Shown here: positions 1-8,113 of the stretch, piece after piece
How the letters are laid out: the number at the start of each line of letters is the position of its first letter
How positions within the stretch are numbered: the first letter of the stretch is position 1
The notes under the pieces: generated by a model
What the model was told of the DNA's origin: nothing
The model's database searches: none
What the model saw: the letters and a program-made list of their open reading frames with translations, nothing else
Made by a program: the position numbers and the translations under genes
DNA from: CAILZL01 sp963748005
GTDB taxonomy: Bacteria; Pseudomonadota; Gammaproteobacteria; Steroidobacterales; Steroidobacteraceae
Assembly (NCBI GenBank): GCA_963748005.1
Contig: CAVVHH010000002.1
Span: forward strand, 2,914,001 to 2,978,000
Direction of reading: 5' to 3'
Length of the DNA stretch: 64,000 bases

Positions 1-691
1 CGGAGGGCAGGTCAAGCAGCGCAGACAGCGCCAATCCTGCCGCATAGCCGCAGACGCCAATCAGATATGCCTTGCGGTAGCGTTTGCTGCCGGATTGTGC
101 GCGTGTGGCCAGCGCCGGAATGATCAGACTCGAGAACACCAGGTACACGCCGACCAGTTGCACCGATGCGGTCACCGCCAGTGCGAACACGGCGTAAAAA
201 CCGAAGCGCCCCAGCTTCTGCACCCAGCCTCGCCACAACGCAAACACAATCACCGCTGACAGCGCGCCCAGCCACAGCAGCTGCGTGTTGTTCACCCAGA
301 GAATTTGCCCAACCAGCAGATCTTTCAGGTGTTCGCCGCCATGCGGGTTGTTGGCCAGCAGCAAGATACCCGCACAGGCCGCCAGGATGAACATCACACC
401 GATCAGGGCCTCCTGTTGTTCCGGCACCTTGCGTTCGGTCCAGGTCAGCAACAGTGCGCCCAGCAGTGCAGCAGTGACTGCAGCCGCCTGTACGGCAACA
501 CCGCCTTCGGGAAGGCCCAGCGCATCGGCGCCGATGACACCGAGTCCGGCAATCTGCGCGATCGCCAGATCAATGAAGACAATGCCGCGATCCAGCACCT
601 GTGTGCCCAGCGGTACATGAGTGACCAGCACCAACAGGCCGGCAATGAAGGCGGGGCCAAGGATGCCCCAGTCCAATGCGCTCCAGTTCAT
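1..691 (-). CDS. Metal (zinc/manganese-type) ABC transporter permease, 3' end cut by window edge
   Basis: The reading frame is open from an ATG at 691 to the window edge, giving about 230 residues that start MNWSALDWGILGPAFIAG. It is a very hydrophobic protein with several membrane segments and features of the ABC-3 (ZnuB/MntB) family, including the pattern FIDLAIAQIAGLG near residue 38 and LVGVYLVFSSLIIPALA near residue 190. Its start overlaps the stop of the upstream binding-protein gene by 4 bases (ATGA), so the two are translationally coupled. It should form the inner-membrane channel for the metal delivered by that protein. The ATPase partner is not in view and may lie left of position 1. 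Metal specificity is inferred only from the neighbours. Confidence 0.85.
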   Translation of the reverse strand, partial: MNWSALDWGILGPAFIAGLLVLVTHVPLGTQVLDRGIVFIDLAIAQIAGLGVIGADALGLPEGGVAVQAAAVTAALLGALLLTWTERKVPEQQEALIGVMFILAACAGILLLANNPHGGEHLKDLLVGQILWVNNTQLLWLGALSAVIVFALWRGWVQKLGRFGFYAVFALAVTASVQLVGVYLVFSSLIIPALATRAQSGSKRYRKAYLIGVCGYAAGLALSALLDLPS

Positions 692-1605
692 TTCGTAACT
701 CCTGCTGCCAGCAAACGCGCCAGCGTGTCGTCATACAAACCAAACAAGTCTTTCGCGCCATCGGTACCGCCCACCGTGAACGGCATCTTGACGGCGGGAA
801 CTCCGGCATTCTTGCTCAGCCACTCGGAAGCTTTGGGATCCTGATAAGCGGAATACAGCGTCATGCGCGCCGGTGTGCCTTTCAGCGAGGTCAGCACTTC
901 CTGCAAGTGTGAGGCAGTGGGTTCAACACCCGGCTTGGGTTCCAGCACCGCCACTTCCTTCAGCCCCAGCCAGTTGTACAGGTAAACATAGCCCTTGTGC
1001 TGCGACACCACGGCCACGCCACGCAGCGGCGCCGCCTGCGCAGTCCAGCGTGTTACCGCCTGCTGCCAGCGTTGCGAAAAGTCCGTCAGGCGTTGTGCAT
1101 ACTGACCGGCATGTGCTGCATCGACTTGTTGCAGTCGCGCCCCGAGCGCGGTGGCCACCAGCGCGATGTTGCGTGGATCAGTCTGGATATGCGGATTGCC
1201 TTGCGAATGGATGTCGCCCATTGCGCGATCAAACTGGGTGGGTACGTCCAGCTTGCGGACGAAGTCGGCTGCTGCAAAATTGCCAGGCTGTCCGGCCTGA
1301 ACCTTGGCGTTACCGGATTGCTGCAACAAGATCGGCAGCCAGCCAATCTCCAGTTCAGCACCGGTGCACACCACCAGATCGGCGCTGCGTGCCCGGGCAA
1401 TCAGACTGGGCTTGGCCTGAATCTGATGCGGATCCTGCAAGGCACTGGTGGCCACTGATACATCGACCAGGTTGCCACCCAGTTCCTGCACCAGTGCGCC
1501 CCATTCGGGTTCGCAGGCCAGTACCTTCAGCGCGGCCTGTGCGGGCAGCGCCAATAACAACATTGGCAGCGTCAGCAATGCGTAAAACTTGGTTTGCTTG
1601 AACAT
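688..1605 (-). CDS. Periplasmic metal-binding protein of a zinc/manganese ABC transporter (ZnuA-like)
   Basis: The product is 305 residues with a signal peptide cleaved near A24 (ALPAQA). It belongs to the cluster A-I (ZnuA/TroA) solute-binding family. The expected ligands are visible: H60 in DPHQIQAKP, H139 in NPHIQTDP and H203 in SQHKGYVYLYNW, with an acidic residue in YSAYQDPK. The His-rich loop of enterobacterial ZnuA is reduced to a short DIHSQGNPH stretch. I chose the ATG at 1605 because it begins the signal peptide and follows a GGAG site; a longer frame upstream adds only a non-signal tail. It is second to last in the minus-strand metal operon and overlaps the permease by 4 bp. Confidence 0.88.
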   Translation of the reverse strand: MFKQTKFYALLTLPMLLLALPAQAALKVLACEPEWGALVQELGGNLVDVSVATSALQDPHQIQAKPSLIARARSADLVVCTGAELEIGWLPILLQQSGNAKVQAGQPGNFAAADFVRKLDVPTQFDRAMGDIHSQGNPHIQTDPRNIALVATALGARLQQVDAAHAGQYAQRLTDFSQRWQQAVTRWTAQAAPLRGVAVVSQHKGYVYLYNWLGLKEVAVLEPKPGVEPTASHLQEVLTSLKGTPARMTLYSAYQDPKASEWLSKNAGVPAVKMPFTVGGTDGAKDLFGLYDDTLARLLAAGVTK

Positions 1606-1664
1606 GGAAAACTCCGTAGTTCGAAAAAATGATCGATAACTGCGCGCGCCGTTGGCGCATGCAA

Positions 1665-3053
1665 TCAATACGAATGGGCGCCGTGGGCGCCCAGGCTCAT
1701 CTGGTATTGCAGGAACGCCTGGTTGTCAGCCACGTCACCGCGCGAATAGTCGCGTGCGAATTGCAGGCGCACTCTGGAGAATTCGCTGGGGCTGTAGTCC
1801 AGCATCACGGTGTTCTTGTGCGGCGAATCGCCGGTCAACTGCAGCAAGTCGCTGTTGTCGCCGAAGTCCGTCGTACCGACATCCAGACGTTCGGTGCGCA
1901 GGCCCACGCGCCAGCGCCGCATGAATTGATATATGCCTTGCAGATACCATCCGGATTGTGTGGCGCTGTAAGCGTCGGTCAAGTTGCTGCTGTTCAGGTC
2001 GTAGGTGAGTTCACCGTCGCGTTCGCTGCGCAGGTATTCACCCTGTAGCTTGAAGTTGGTGCGCGTCGCATTGCCATGCGGCGCCCACTTCCATACGCCA
2101 TCCAGCAGCCATACACGGGTGCTGCCGGTGAAAACATTGCTGAACACATTGCCATCGGCATCGAATGCAGTCAGTTCCTGATCACTGGCCTTGGCATACA
2201 GGGTTGAGATGCCGGCACGCCAGCTGTTGCTGTCGCCCACATCGCCACCGGTGTGCAGCGACAGGGAATTCATGCCCGCGCCATTTTGATCCATGTCGCT
2301 ACCTGGAAAGCTGCGCCCGCGACCCAGCTCGGCTTTCAGCTCGATGTAATAGTCAGTCGGTGCCAGCCAACTGAGCTGTACGCCATCGTCGCCATACTGG
2401 GAGCCCAGCAGTGCCTGATAGGCCAGCGGGCTATCGACAAAATCCCAGGCGTGGGCATGCTGCGAGTTCAGATAGCCGACACCGGACAGGAAGCGACCGG
2501 CTTTGAGGGTGAAGCCTTCGCCCAGCGACGTGGTTTGTATAAAGGCCTCTTCCACCGATACCGTATCGTCTGGAGCCAGTGCAATAGCGGCCGAACCGCG
2601 TAACCAGGGATCGATGTTTGCCGACAAATCGAGTTCGGATTCGGCAAGGCTGAAGCCGCGCGGACCAGGGCCCGCCTCGGTATCGGTGGGTAACTGAAAG
2701 CCGGCAATGTGGTACGACGCCGGATCCTCCGAGGTGTGGGCATAGGTGCCGGACAGAATCAGAGACATGGCGGGATTGAAGGCATTGCTGACACCCGTGG
2801 TCGCAGGTGCAGCGCTGGGTGTGGGGGCAGCTGCGGCCGTGCGATTGGCTTCTTCAGCGGCCTGCAGACGTTGCTCCAGTGCCTGCAAACGCTGCTCGTA
2901 GTCGGCGCGCAACGAATTCAGTTCCTGTTTGAGGCTCTGGATTTCGTCGGTCGAAGTGACAGGTGAATTGGCCGGTGAATTAGAGATTTGCGCCGCACCG
3001 TATGCGGGTGCGGTCAGCGCAATCGCGAGGATTGCATGCACGAATTTTTTCAT
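1665..3053 (-). CDS. Outer-membrane beta-barrel protein of the metal-uptake operon
   Basis: The product has 462 residues: a signal peptide (MKKFVHAILAIALTAPAYGA), a predicted coiled coil at about residues 36-75 rich in L, E, Q and R, then a long stretch of alternating polar and aromatic residues typical of a porin-like barrel. The last residues end in MSLGAHGAHSY, with two histidines and a terminal aromatic residue as in many outer-membrane proteins. Proteins of this shape occur beside ZnuA-like genes, so a role as a zinc-regulated outer-membrane channel is an inference from context. It lies 59 bp upstream of the binding-protein gene on the same strand. The substrate cannot be read from the sequence. 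Confidence 0.7.
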   Translation of the reverse strand: MKKFVHAILAIALTAPAYGAAQISNSPANSPVTSTDEIQSLKQELNSLRADYEQRLQALEQRLQAAEEANRTAAAAPTPSAAPATTGVSNAFNPAMSLILSGTYAHTSEDPASYHIAGFQLPTDTEAGPGPRGFSLAESELDLSANIDPWLRGSAAIALAPDDTVSVEEAFIQTTSLGEGFTLKAGRFLSGVGYLNSQHAHAWDFVDSPLAYQALLGSQYGDDGVQLSWLAPTDYYIELKAELGRGRSFPGSDMDQNGAGMNSLSLHTGGDVGDSNSWRAGISTLYAKASDQELTAFDADGNVFSNVFTGSTRVWLLDGVWKWAPHGNATRTNFKLQGEYLRSERDGELTYDLNSSNLTDAYSATQSGWYLQGIYQFMRRWRVGLRTERLDVGTTDFGDNSDLLQLTGDSPHKNTVMLDYSPSEFSRVRLQFARDYSRGDVADNQAFLQYQMSLGAHGAHSY

Positions 3054-3090
3054 GGGAAAGGTTCCGAACTAATGACATGGAACATGGCCA

Positions 3091-3115
3091 CCGGGATGCA
3101 TTCGCTGCATACCGG
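3091..3115. promoter_or_regulatory. 25-bp interrupted palindrome between the DUF2946 gene and the outer-membrane protein gene
   Basis: CCGG, then GATGCA and TGCATA around a 5-base centre, then CCGG again make a dyad with matching outer and inner arms. It lies in the 75-bp gap inside the metal operon. It could be an operator for a metal sensor or an mRNA hairpin that sets relative expression. No T-run follows on the minus strand, so it is not a standard terminator. Confidence 0.3.
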
Positions 3116-3128
3116 GCCACGGGGAACG

Positions 3129-3434
3129 TCAGTTCAGAACAAAGGGAGGCGCGCGGGCCTGGGCGATGCCAACCGGACGGGTAGCGATGTTGCGGCTGGG
3201 CGCCGCGATGATTTCGGTAGCAGTCAGGCTGGAGTGTGCAACGGCGGGTTGCACCTGAGCATCGATGACGCCGCCGAAGCCGGTACAGAAATCACAGGTG
3301 TAATGTGTACTGCCGGTGGCAGCGAGCTGATGAGTGTGGCCGGCGTATGCCAGCGAACCCAGGGCAAAGCACAACACCAGCACGCGCAACGCGGTGCGTA
3401 ACCAGGGTGTGTGACGAAGCCGATTCAGCAGCAT
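3129..3434 (-). CDS. DUF2946-type small protein, first gene of the metal operon
   Basis: This 101-residue protein has an N-terminal hydrophobic segment (ALRVLVLCFALGSLAYAG) that may act as a signal anchor. It is followed by HTH, then a CDFC pair about 15 residues later. A CxxC plus histidines after a signal segment is the pattern of DUF2946 proteins, which are often found beside zinc or copper uptake and resistance genes. A periplasmic metal-binding role is plausible but unproven. It is first in a minus-strand run with the outer-membrane protein, binding protein and permease, and a candidate promoter lies just upstream. The ribosome-binding site is weak. Confidence 0.6.
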   Translation of the reverse strand: MLLNRLRHTPWLRTALRVLVLCFALGSLAYAGHTHQLAATGSTHYTCDFCTGFGGVIDAQVQPAVAHSSLTATEIIAAPSRNIATRPVGIAQARAPPFVLN

Positions 3435-3455
3435 TTGGGACCAGGGACCGGATGT

Positions 3456-3500
3456 TGCGTAGACGCAGTACTAATAACCCCATCACGCCATAAATTGCAA
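3456..3500 (-). promoter_or_regulatory. Candidate promoter and operator of the metal operon
   Basis: On the minus strand TTGCAA (3495-3500) is followed after 17 bases by TTATTA (3472-3477), a weak -10 match. A dyad TGCGT-AG-ACGCA (3456-3467) lies just downstream, where a repressor could bind. It does not match the AT-rich Zur box known from enterics, so its link to zinc is only a guess from position. Confidence 0.25.
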
Positions 3501-3596
3501 GGCAATCAGGGATAGAGCACGGTACTACAGCGATGCTGTCTGTTACCTGTCATTGCCTGCCGGTATGATGCCACCCGATTTGGATATGGCCGCTTC

Positions 3597-4640
3597 ATGA
3601 AGATCAATCCCGAAAACCTCGCCACACAGCTCAGGAAATCCCTGCCCGGCATCTGCCTGATTACCGGCGATGAGCCCCTGCTGGTGGGCGAGGCCTGCGA
3701 TGTTGTGCGCGTGGCGGCGCGCGATAAGGGTTTCACTGAACGCCAGGTATTTTTTGTCGAGCGGGGGTTTGACTGGCAGGAACTACGTGCGGCCACCCAG
3801 GCCATGTCGCTGTTTGCCGAGCAGCGAATTCTGGAAGTGCGCCTGGCGGGCGCCAGCCCCGGCAACGAAGGCAGCGAAGTGTTGTGCGGCATCGCCGCAC
3901 AGCTTGGTTCACAAGGAGGGGCCCCGGATATTCTGGTGATGGTGGTGGCCGACAAGCTGGATGCACGTTCGCTGTCCACCAAGTGGGTGTCAGCCATCGA
4001 CAAGCACGGAGTGCTGGTGCATGTGTGGCCGGTGGAAACGGCGCAGTTGCCGGTGTGGGTGGAAAAACGCCTGCAGCGCGCCGGGCTGAAATTCGATAGT
4101 GGCGTGGCGCAGCTGATTGCCGAACGGGTGGAAGGCAACCTGCTTGCGGCACAGCAGGAAATCGACAAGCTGGCCCTGTTGCATGCCGATGCCACGCTGA
4201 CCTTGGACAACGTGCTGGCGGCGGTGGCCGATAGTGCCCGCTATGACGTGTTGCAGCTGGGGTTGGCCGCTATGCAGGGCGATGCCGCGCGCGCGCTGCG
4301 CATTCTCGACGGTTTGCAGGAAGAGGGCATTGATGCAGTACTGGTGTTGTGGGGCGTGAACAAGGATCTGCAATGGCTGGCACGCGTGGCATTTAACATG
4401 GCCAAGGGACAGAACGCCGATTCCGCCATGCAGGCTGCTGGGGTATGGCGGCCACGACAATCGGCGATGAAGCAGGCATTGATGCGCCTGAAGCTGCCGG
4501 CCCTGCGCGCCATGCTGGTGGACGCTGCACAGGTAGATGCCGCCATCAAGGGCGCGAATCGCCGCGATCCCTGGGTGGAGCTGCGGGGTCTGGTGGCGCG
4601 TCTGGCGGGGGTGAAGCTGGCGCGGCCGAAGGTGGCGTGA
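3597..4640 (+). CDS. holA: DNA polymerase III subunit delta
   Basis: The 347-residue product matches HolA in length and architecture. The N-terminal part carries GICLITGDEPLLVGEA, typical of the delta AAA-like domain, which binds but does not hydrolyse ATP. The middle part contains the delta-type stretch RVEGNLLAAQQEIDKLALL. It opens the beta sliding clamp within the clamp-loader complex. It is followed by nadD, as in many Gammaproteobacteria. The usual upstream partners leuS and lptE are absent; the divergent metal operon occupies that place instead. The ATG at 3597 is the only sensible start. Confidence 0.93.
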   Translation: MKINPENLATQLRKSLPGICLITGDEPLLVGEACDVVRVAARDKGFTERQVFFVERGFDWQELRAATQAMSLFAEQRILEVRLAGASPGNEGSEVLCGIAAQLGSQGGAPDILVMVVADKLDARSLSTKWVSAIDKHGVLVHVWPVETAQLPVWVEKRLQRAGLKFDSGVAQLIAERVEGNLLAAQQEIDKLALLHADATLTLDNVLAAVADSARYDVLQLGLAAMQGDAARALRILDGLQEEGIDAVLVLWGVNKDLQWLARVAFNMAKGQNADSAMQAAGVWRPRQSAMKQALMRLKLPALRAMLVDAAQVDAAIKGANRRDPWVELRGLVARLAGVKLARPKVA

Positions 4641-4643
4641 TGG

Positions 4644-4671
4644 GTAGGGGCGGTTCGTGAACTGCCCCTAC
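4644..4671. repeat. Short perfect-type extragenic palindrome (GTAGGGGC family)
   Basis: The arms GTAGGGGC and GCCCCTAC enclose GTTC-GT-GAAC, forming an almost complete hairpin of 28 bases directly after holA. There is no T-run, so it is more likely a REP-like extragenic palindrome or mRNA-stabilising hairpin than a Rho-independent terminator. Confidence 0.6.
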
Positions 4672-4767
4672 GCATGTCCCGGCGGAGGGTCCAAACAATT
4701 GTTTGCGACGCAAGGCCTTAAGGAGCGGCTACACTAGCGGTTTTCGTCTACTCAGCTACCCATCGCA

Positions 4768-5406
4768 ATGCATCCCATCGGCATATTTGGCGGCACCTTT
4801 GACCCGATTCACTATGGTCATCTGCGGACCGCATTTGAACTGTTGCAGGCCCTGCGTCTGAGCGAAGTGCGTTTCATGCCAGCCGGCGATCCGCCACATC
4901 GGGACATCACCGTGGCCAGCCCGGAGCTGCGTCTGCAGATGGTGAAAGCCGCTATCGGTCACCAGCAGGGGTTCAACGTGGATGATCGCGAAATGCGTCG
5001 CGCCGGTCCGTCATATTCCGTAGATACGCTGGCCGAACTGCGCGCCGAGATGCCGAACCGCTCGCTATGCCTGATCGTCGGGATGGATGCTTTTCTCGGC
5101 CTGCCCAAGTGGCATCAATGGCGGGATATTCTGAAGCTGGCGCATCTGGTGGTGGCGCATCGTCCCGGTTGGCGCGCGCCTACCATGGGACCGTTGGGGG
5201 AACTACTGGTGGACGGCGGCACCGGTCGGGTTGACGATCTGCATGAAGCCGGAGCCGGCCGCATCTTCATCCACGCGGTGACCCAGCTGGAGATTTCCTC
5301 GACCGAAGTGCGCAACCTCATCGCATCGGGTCGCGATCCGCGTTATCTGATGCCGGATGCAGTACGCGATATCATTCAACAATCGGCGTGCTACACGCGT
5401 TCCTGA
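4768..5406 (+). CDS. nadD: Nicotinate-nucleotide adenylyltransferase
   Basis: The 212-residue product joins nicotinate mononucleotide to AMP from ATP in NAD synthesis. The nucleotidyltransferase signature GGTFDPIHYGHL lies at about residues 7-18, and the C-terminal motif ISSTEVR lies at about residues 173-179. Full family length and both motifs make the call secure. It sits between holA and rsfS in the conserved order holA-nadD-rsfS-rlmH, 127 bp after holA with a hairpin between them, and rsfS begins 49 bp downstream. Confidence 0.95.
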   Translation: MHPIGIFGGTFDPIHYGHLRTAFELLQALRLSEVRFMPAGDPPHRDITVASPELRLQMVKAAIGHQQGFNVDDREMRRAGPSYSVDTLAELRAEMPNRSLCLIVGMDAFLGLPKWHQWRDILKLAHLVVAHRPGWRAPTMGPLGELLVDGGTGRVDDLHEAGAGRIFIHAVTQLEISSTEVRNLIASGRDPRYLMPDAVRDIIQQSACYTRS

Positions 5407-5455
5407 CCGTAGACACCCAGAATCAGAGCCAGAACGTTTTATCACTGAGGTCCGC

Positions 5456-5983
5456 ATGGCAACTGCCAAGAAGAAATCCAGCAAGTCCAGGGTTGCAGCG
5501 AAGCAATCTGCGCCGAAGAAGTCCGTTGCCAGGCGGCCTGCAAAAAAAACTGCCAAATCAGCACCCGCTAAAAAAGTCGCCAGCAATGTAGCCGGCAAGG
5601 CCAAGGCTGCGGCCACCAAGCGACCGGCCAGCGCCAAGTCAGCGCTGGTCAAGGTAGTTGAGAATGCCCTGGCCGACATGAAGGCCGTGAACGTCACAGT
5701 GCTGGATGTGCGCGGTCTGACCGATGTGGCGGACACCATGATCATTGCCAGCGGTACGTCCGATCGCCATGTGAAGTCGATTGCCGATCGCGTGACCTAT
5801 GATGCCAAACAGGCCGGCTTCCGTCCCATGGGTGTGGAAGGCGAGCGCGACGGCGAGTGGGCGCTGGTGGATCTGAACGATGTCATCGTGCACGTCATGC
5901 TGCCGCGGGTGCGCGAGTTCTATCGTCTGGAGAGTCTGTGGGACATCAGCGCGGCGCGGCGCGAAAGCGCGGGCGGCGCTTGA
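5456..5983 (+). CDS. rsfS: Ribosomal silencing factor RsfS with a histone-H1-like Lys/Ala-rich N-terminal extension
   Basis: Residues from about 62 to 175 match RsfS (Iojap family), including DVRGLTDVADTMIIASGTS and the C-terminal block VDLNDVIVHVMLPRVREFY. RsfS binds ribosomal protein L14 and blocks subunit joining in starvation. The first 60 residues are unusual: about 16 lysines with many alanines, serines and prolines, like histone H1 tails. I chose the ATG at 5456 because GAGG lies 5 bases before it; frames opening earlier overlap nadD. The extension is clearly in frame and codon use does not change. It could add RNA-binding capacity, but no function is known to me. Confidence 0.92.
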   Translation: MATAKKKSSKSRVAAKQSAPKKSVARRPAKKTAKSAPAKKVASNVAGKAKAAATKRPASAKSALVKVVENALADMKAVNVTVLDVRGLTDVADTMIIASGTSDRHVKSIADRVTYDAKQAGFRPMGVEGERDGEWALVDLNDVIVHVMLPRVREFYRLESLWDISAARRESAGGA

Positions 5984-6004
5984 AGTAACTCATGAGTCGT
6001 CTCC

Positions 6005-6069
6005 GTTCGCCATGAGCCTGTCGAAGGGTTCTTGAACTGCCGGAGCCCTTCGACAGGCTCAGGGCGAAC
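6005..6069. repeat. Extragenic palindrome of the GAGCCTGTCGAAGG family, copy 1
   Basis: Two inverted arms starting GTTCGCC and ending GGCGAAC contain the core TGAGCCTGTCGAAGG and its complement around a short centre. Related copies lie at 11175-11235 and 34326-34401. This is a dispersed REP-like repeat that fills the gap between rsfS and rlmH. Confidence 0.8.
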
Positions 6070-6084
6070 GCTGCATTCACTGAC

Positions 6085-6567
6085 ATGAATCTCCGCCTCA
6101 TCGCCGCCGGCACCAAACTGCCTTCGTGGATCAACGAAGGCTATAACGACTACGCCAAACGTTTCACGCAGGATTACAAACTCGACCTGGTGGAAATACC
6201 GCTGGGGCAACGCAGCGGTGGCGACACGGCGCGCGCCAGGGATAAAGAAGGCGAGCGTATGCTGGCGGCCCTGTCCAGTAACAATATGAGCGGCAACCCT
6301 TATGTCGTTGCCTTGCAGGTGGGCGGCAAGGCATTGAGCACCGAGCAGCTGGCGCAGTTTCTGCAGACCCGTGCGCGCGAGGGTCGTCCGGTGGTGTTCT
6401 GCATCGGTGGTCCGGAAGGATTGGCGCCCGCTGTTGATGATCGCGCCGAGTTGCGCTGGTCGCTATCGGCGCTGACCTTGCCACACGCACTGGTGCGCGT
6501 GATTGTCGCCGAGTCACTTTATCGCGCGGTAATGGTCATCAAGGGGCATCCGTACCATCGCGCATAA
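6085..6567 (+). CDS. rlmH: 23S rRNA (pseudouridine-1915-N3) methyltransferase
   Basis: The 160-residue product is a SPOUT-class methyltransferase that modifies pseudouridine 1915 in helix 69 of 23S rRNA. Family marks are the start MNLRLIAAGTKLPSWI, the SAM-binding loop FCIGGPEGLAP, and the C-terminal HALVRVIVAESLYRA followed by HPYHRA. Length is normal for RlmH. It follows rsfS after a palindromic repeat. No clear ribosome-binding site precedes the ATG, so it may rely on readthrough from rsfS. Confidence 0.95.
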   Translation: MNLRLIAAGTKLPSWINEGYNDYAKRFTQDYKLDLVEIPLGQRSGGDTARARDKEGERMLAALSSNNMSGNPYVVALQVGGKALSTEQLAQFLQTRAREGRPVVFCIGGPEGLAPAVDDRAELRWSLSALTLPHALVRVIVAESLYRAVMVIKGHPYHRA

Positions 6568-6592
6568 AAAAAAGGCCCGGACGAGCCGGGCC
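6566..6592 (-). terminator. Rho-independent terminator for the phytase-like gene
   Basis: On the minus strand the perfect 7-bp stem GGCCCGG/CCGGGCC with a 5-base loop is followed by eight T residues. It lies 40 bp past the stop of the phytase-like gene and touches the end of rlmH. On the plus strand there is no T-run after the stem. Confidence 0.85.
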
Positions 6593-6631
6593 AGAGTTAC
6601 CGAGGGGGAGTCGGAATTCGTTTGTTGGCTG

Positions 6632-8113
6632 TTACTTGCCAGACAGCCAGTTGAGCAGCCAACCGTCATTCTGGCGACGGTTGTCGTGCTGGTCATCGTT
6701 GTGCACCGGGGCGTTGCGAATGCGCTGCTTGATCAGTCCCGGCAGTTCGGCATCGTCGAAGGCAAATACAAAGAACTGGTTGGGGTTCTGCGTGTCTGCA
6801 GGATGCTTGCTGTCGGTGATGCTGGACAGGAAGTCGTTGTCATTGGCAATGAACAGCGTGTGATGAATGCTGCTGCCGATGGCGACATCCTGACCGAAGC
6901 TGATGCCTTCAAGTTTGGCGGGAATGTCCTGCGCAGCGATGCCATAGCCATTTAACGTGGTGACCAGATCCAGGAACAGCGTCTTGCCAACCGCCTTGCC
7001 GGCAAGACTGGCCGCACCGGTCACGTTGCTAACGTCGATTGCATTGTTCAGACTGATCCGGAACAGCTTCTTGAATGCTGCATCGGAGTTGTCGCCCAAT
7101 CCCTTGCCATCGCGTTCGTCCACCAGAAAGTCCGTGCCATTGATGGCGAGGATTTCGCTGATGGTGCCGTACTTGGGTTTCGCCGCCGTGCCGATGTTGG
7201 TCAGTTCATAGGCGTACTGCTGAATGTTGCCGCTGTAAATGTCGATCCTGACCAGACGCACATAGGGACTGCTGATGCCGCCATCCTGAATCAATGGGCT
7301 CTGCATCGCACCGACCAGAAAGCGACCGTCCGGCGTGATGGCCAGGCCTTCCATGCCCTTGTTGGCAACACGGCCCACGGTATTGCCGGAAATTTCTGTG
7401 TCACCCACGGCAGAGAGGTTTGTTGCAGCAAATATTCCAGGCAACTTGAAGGCGCGAATGCGGCGACCGCTGCGGCGATCGAATTGATACACATACGGGC
7501 CGTATTCATCAGTGATGAATACGCTTTCGCCATCGTTGGCAACGCGGATGCCCTCCGGATCCAGTCGGGCGTTGTTGCTGTTGAGTGAATCCTTGCTCGC
7601 ATCGAAGTTGTCCGAACGGCCGGTGAAGTAATGGGTTTCATCGATTGCATTCAATGCCGGCACGCCCGAGCCTAGTCCGTATGCAATGCCATCGCTGTAG
7701 TACAGCGGTGAACGACTGGAAAATAGCGTGGTGTCCTGCAGCATCGGCGTCAGCACAAACGGCAGTGCTGCACCTGCTTCACTGGGTGCAAGGTTCATGC
7801 TCAAGGTATGGAAGCGGGGGATGAACGAGGTGGTGTGATCCACTGCCGCGTTGTAACTCAGCGCATTCGGACCGCGATCCGGTAGCGACACGAATGTAGT
7901 GCCGCCTGCATAGGCCAGCGCCGAGCCCATGCCACCGAGGCGATTGCCCAGCGCGCCGCTTTCCAGCGTCGTCGCGGTTTCACTGGCCATGTCGGTGTAG
8001 GTGCCGCTGATCTGGCCGATGGCAATCAGTTCGATGTCGGCATGGGCCAGCTGGATCACAGCGGGAGTGGTCAGCAGGGCCAACGAAAGGGCGGAGTGCA
8101 GTAATGTGCGCAT
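6632..8113 (-). CDS. Exported esterase-like/phytase-like beta-propeller protein
   Basis: The 493-residue product starts with a signal peptide (MRTLLHSALSLALLTTPAVI, cleavage near AHA at residue 25). The rest resembles the esterase-like activity of phytase family (phytase-like domain), with blocks such as VSLPDRGPNALSYN, DPEGIRVANDGESVFITDEYGPY and KGMEGLAITPDGRFLVGA. These calcium-dependent propellers act on phosphoesters or are secreted enzymes of unknown substrate. I chose the ATG at 8113 because GAGGAAT precedes it and it begins the signal peptide; a start at 8161 would bury it. A canonical terminator follows. Substrate is unknown. Confidence 0.82.
   Translation of the reverse strand: MRTLLHSALSLALLTTPAVIQLAHADIELIAIGQISGTYTDMASETATTLESGALGNRLGGMGSALAYAGGTTFVSLPDRGPNALSYNAAVDHTTSFIPRFHTLSMNLAPSEAGAALPFVLTPMLQDTTLFSSRSPLYYSDGIAYGLGSGVPALNAIDETHYFTGRSDNFDASKDSLNSNNARLDPEGIRVANDGESVFITDEYGPYVYQFDRRSGRRIRAFKLPGIFAATNLSAVGDTEISGNTVGRVANKGMEGLAITPDGRFLVGAMQSPLIQDGGISSPYVRLVRIDIYSGNIQQYAYELTNIGTAAKPKYGTISEILAINGTDFLVDERDGKGLGDNSDAAFKKLFRISLNNAIDVSNVTGAASLAGKAVGKTLFLDLVTTLNGYGIAAQDIPAKLEGISFGQDVAIGSSIHHTLFIANDNDFLSSITDSKHPADTQNPNQFFVFAFDDAELPGLIKQRIRNAPVHNDDQHDNRRQNDGWLLNWLSGK

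Noticed and set aside
4644..4671. Rho-independent terminator after holA
   Set aside because: The hairpin is strong but is not followed by T residues on either strand, so I list it as an extragenic palindrome.
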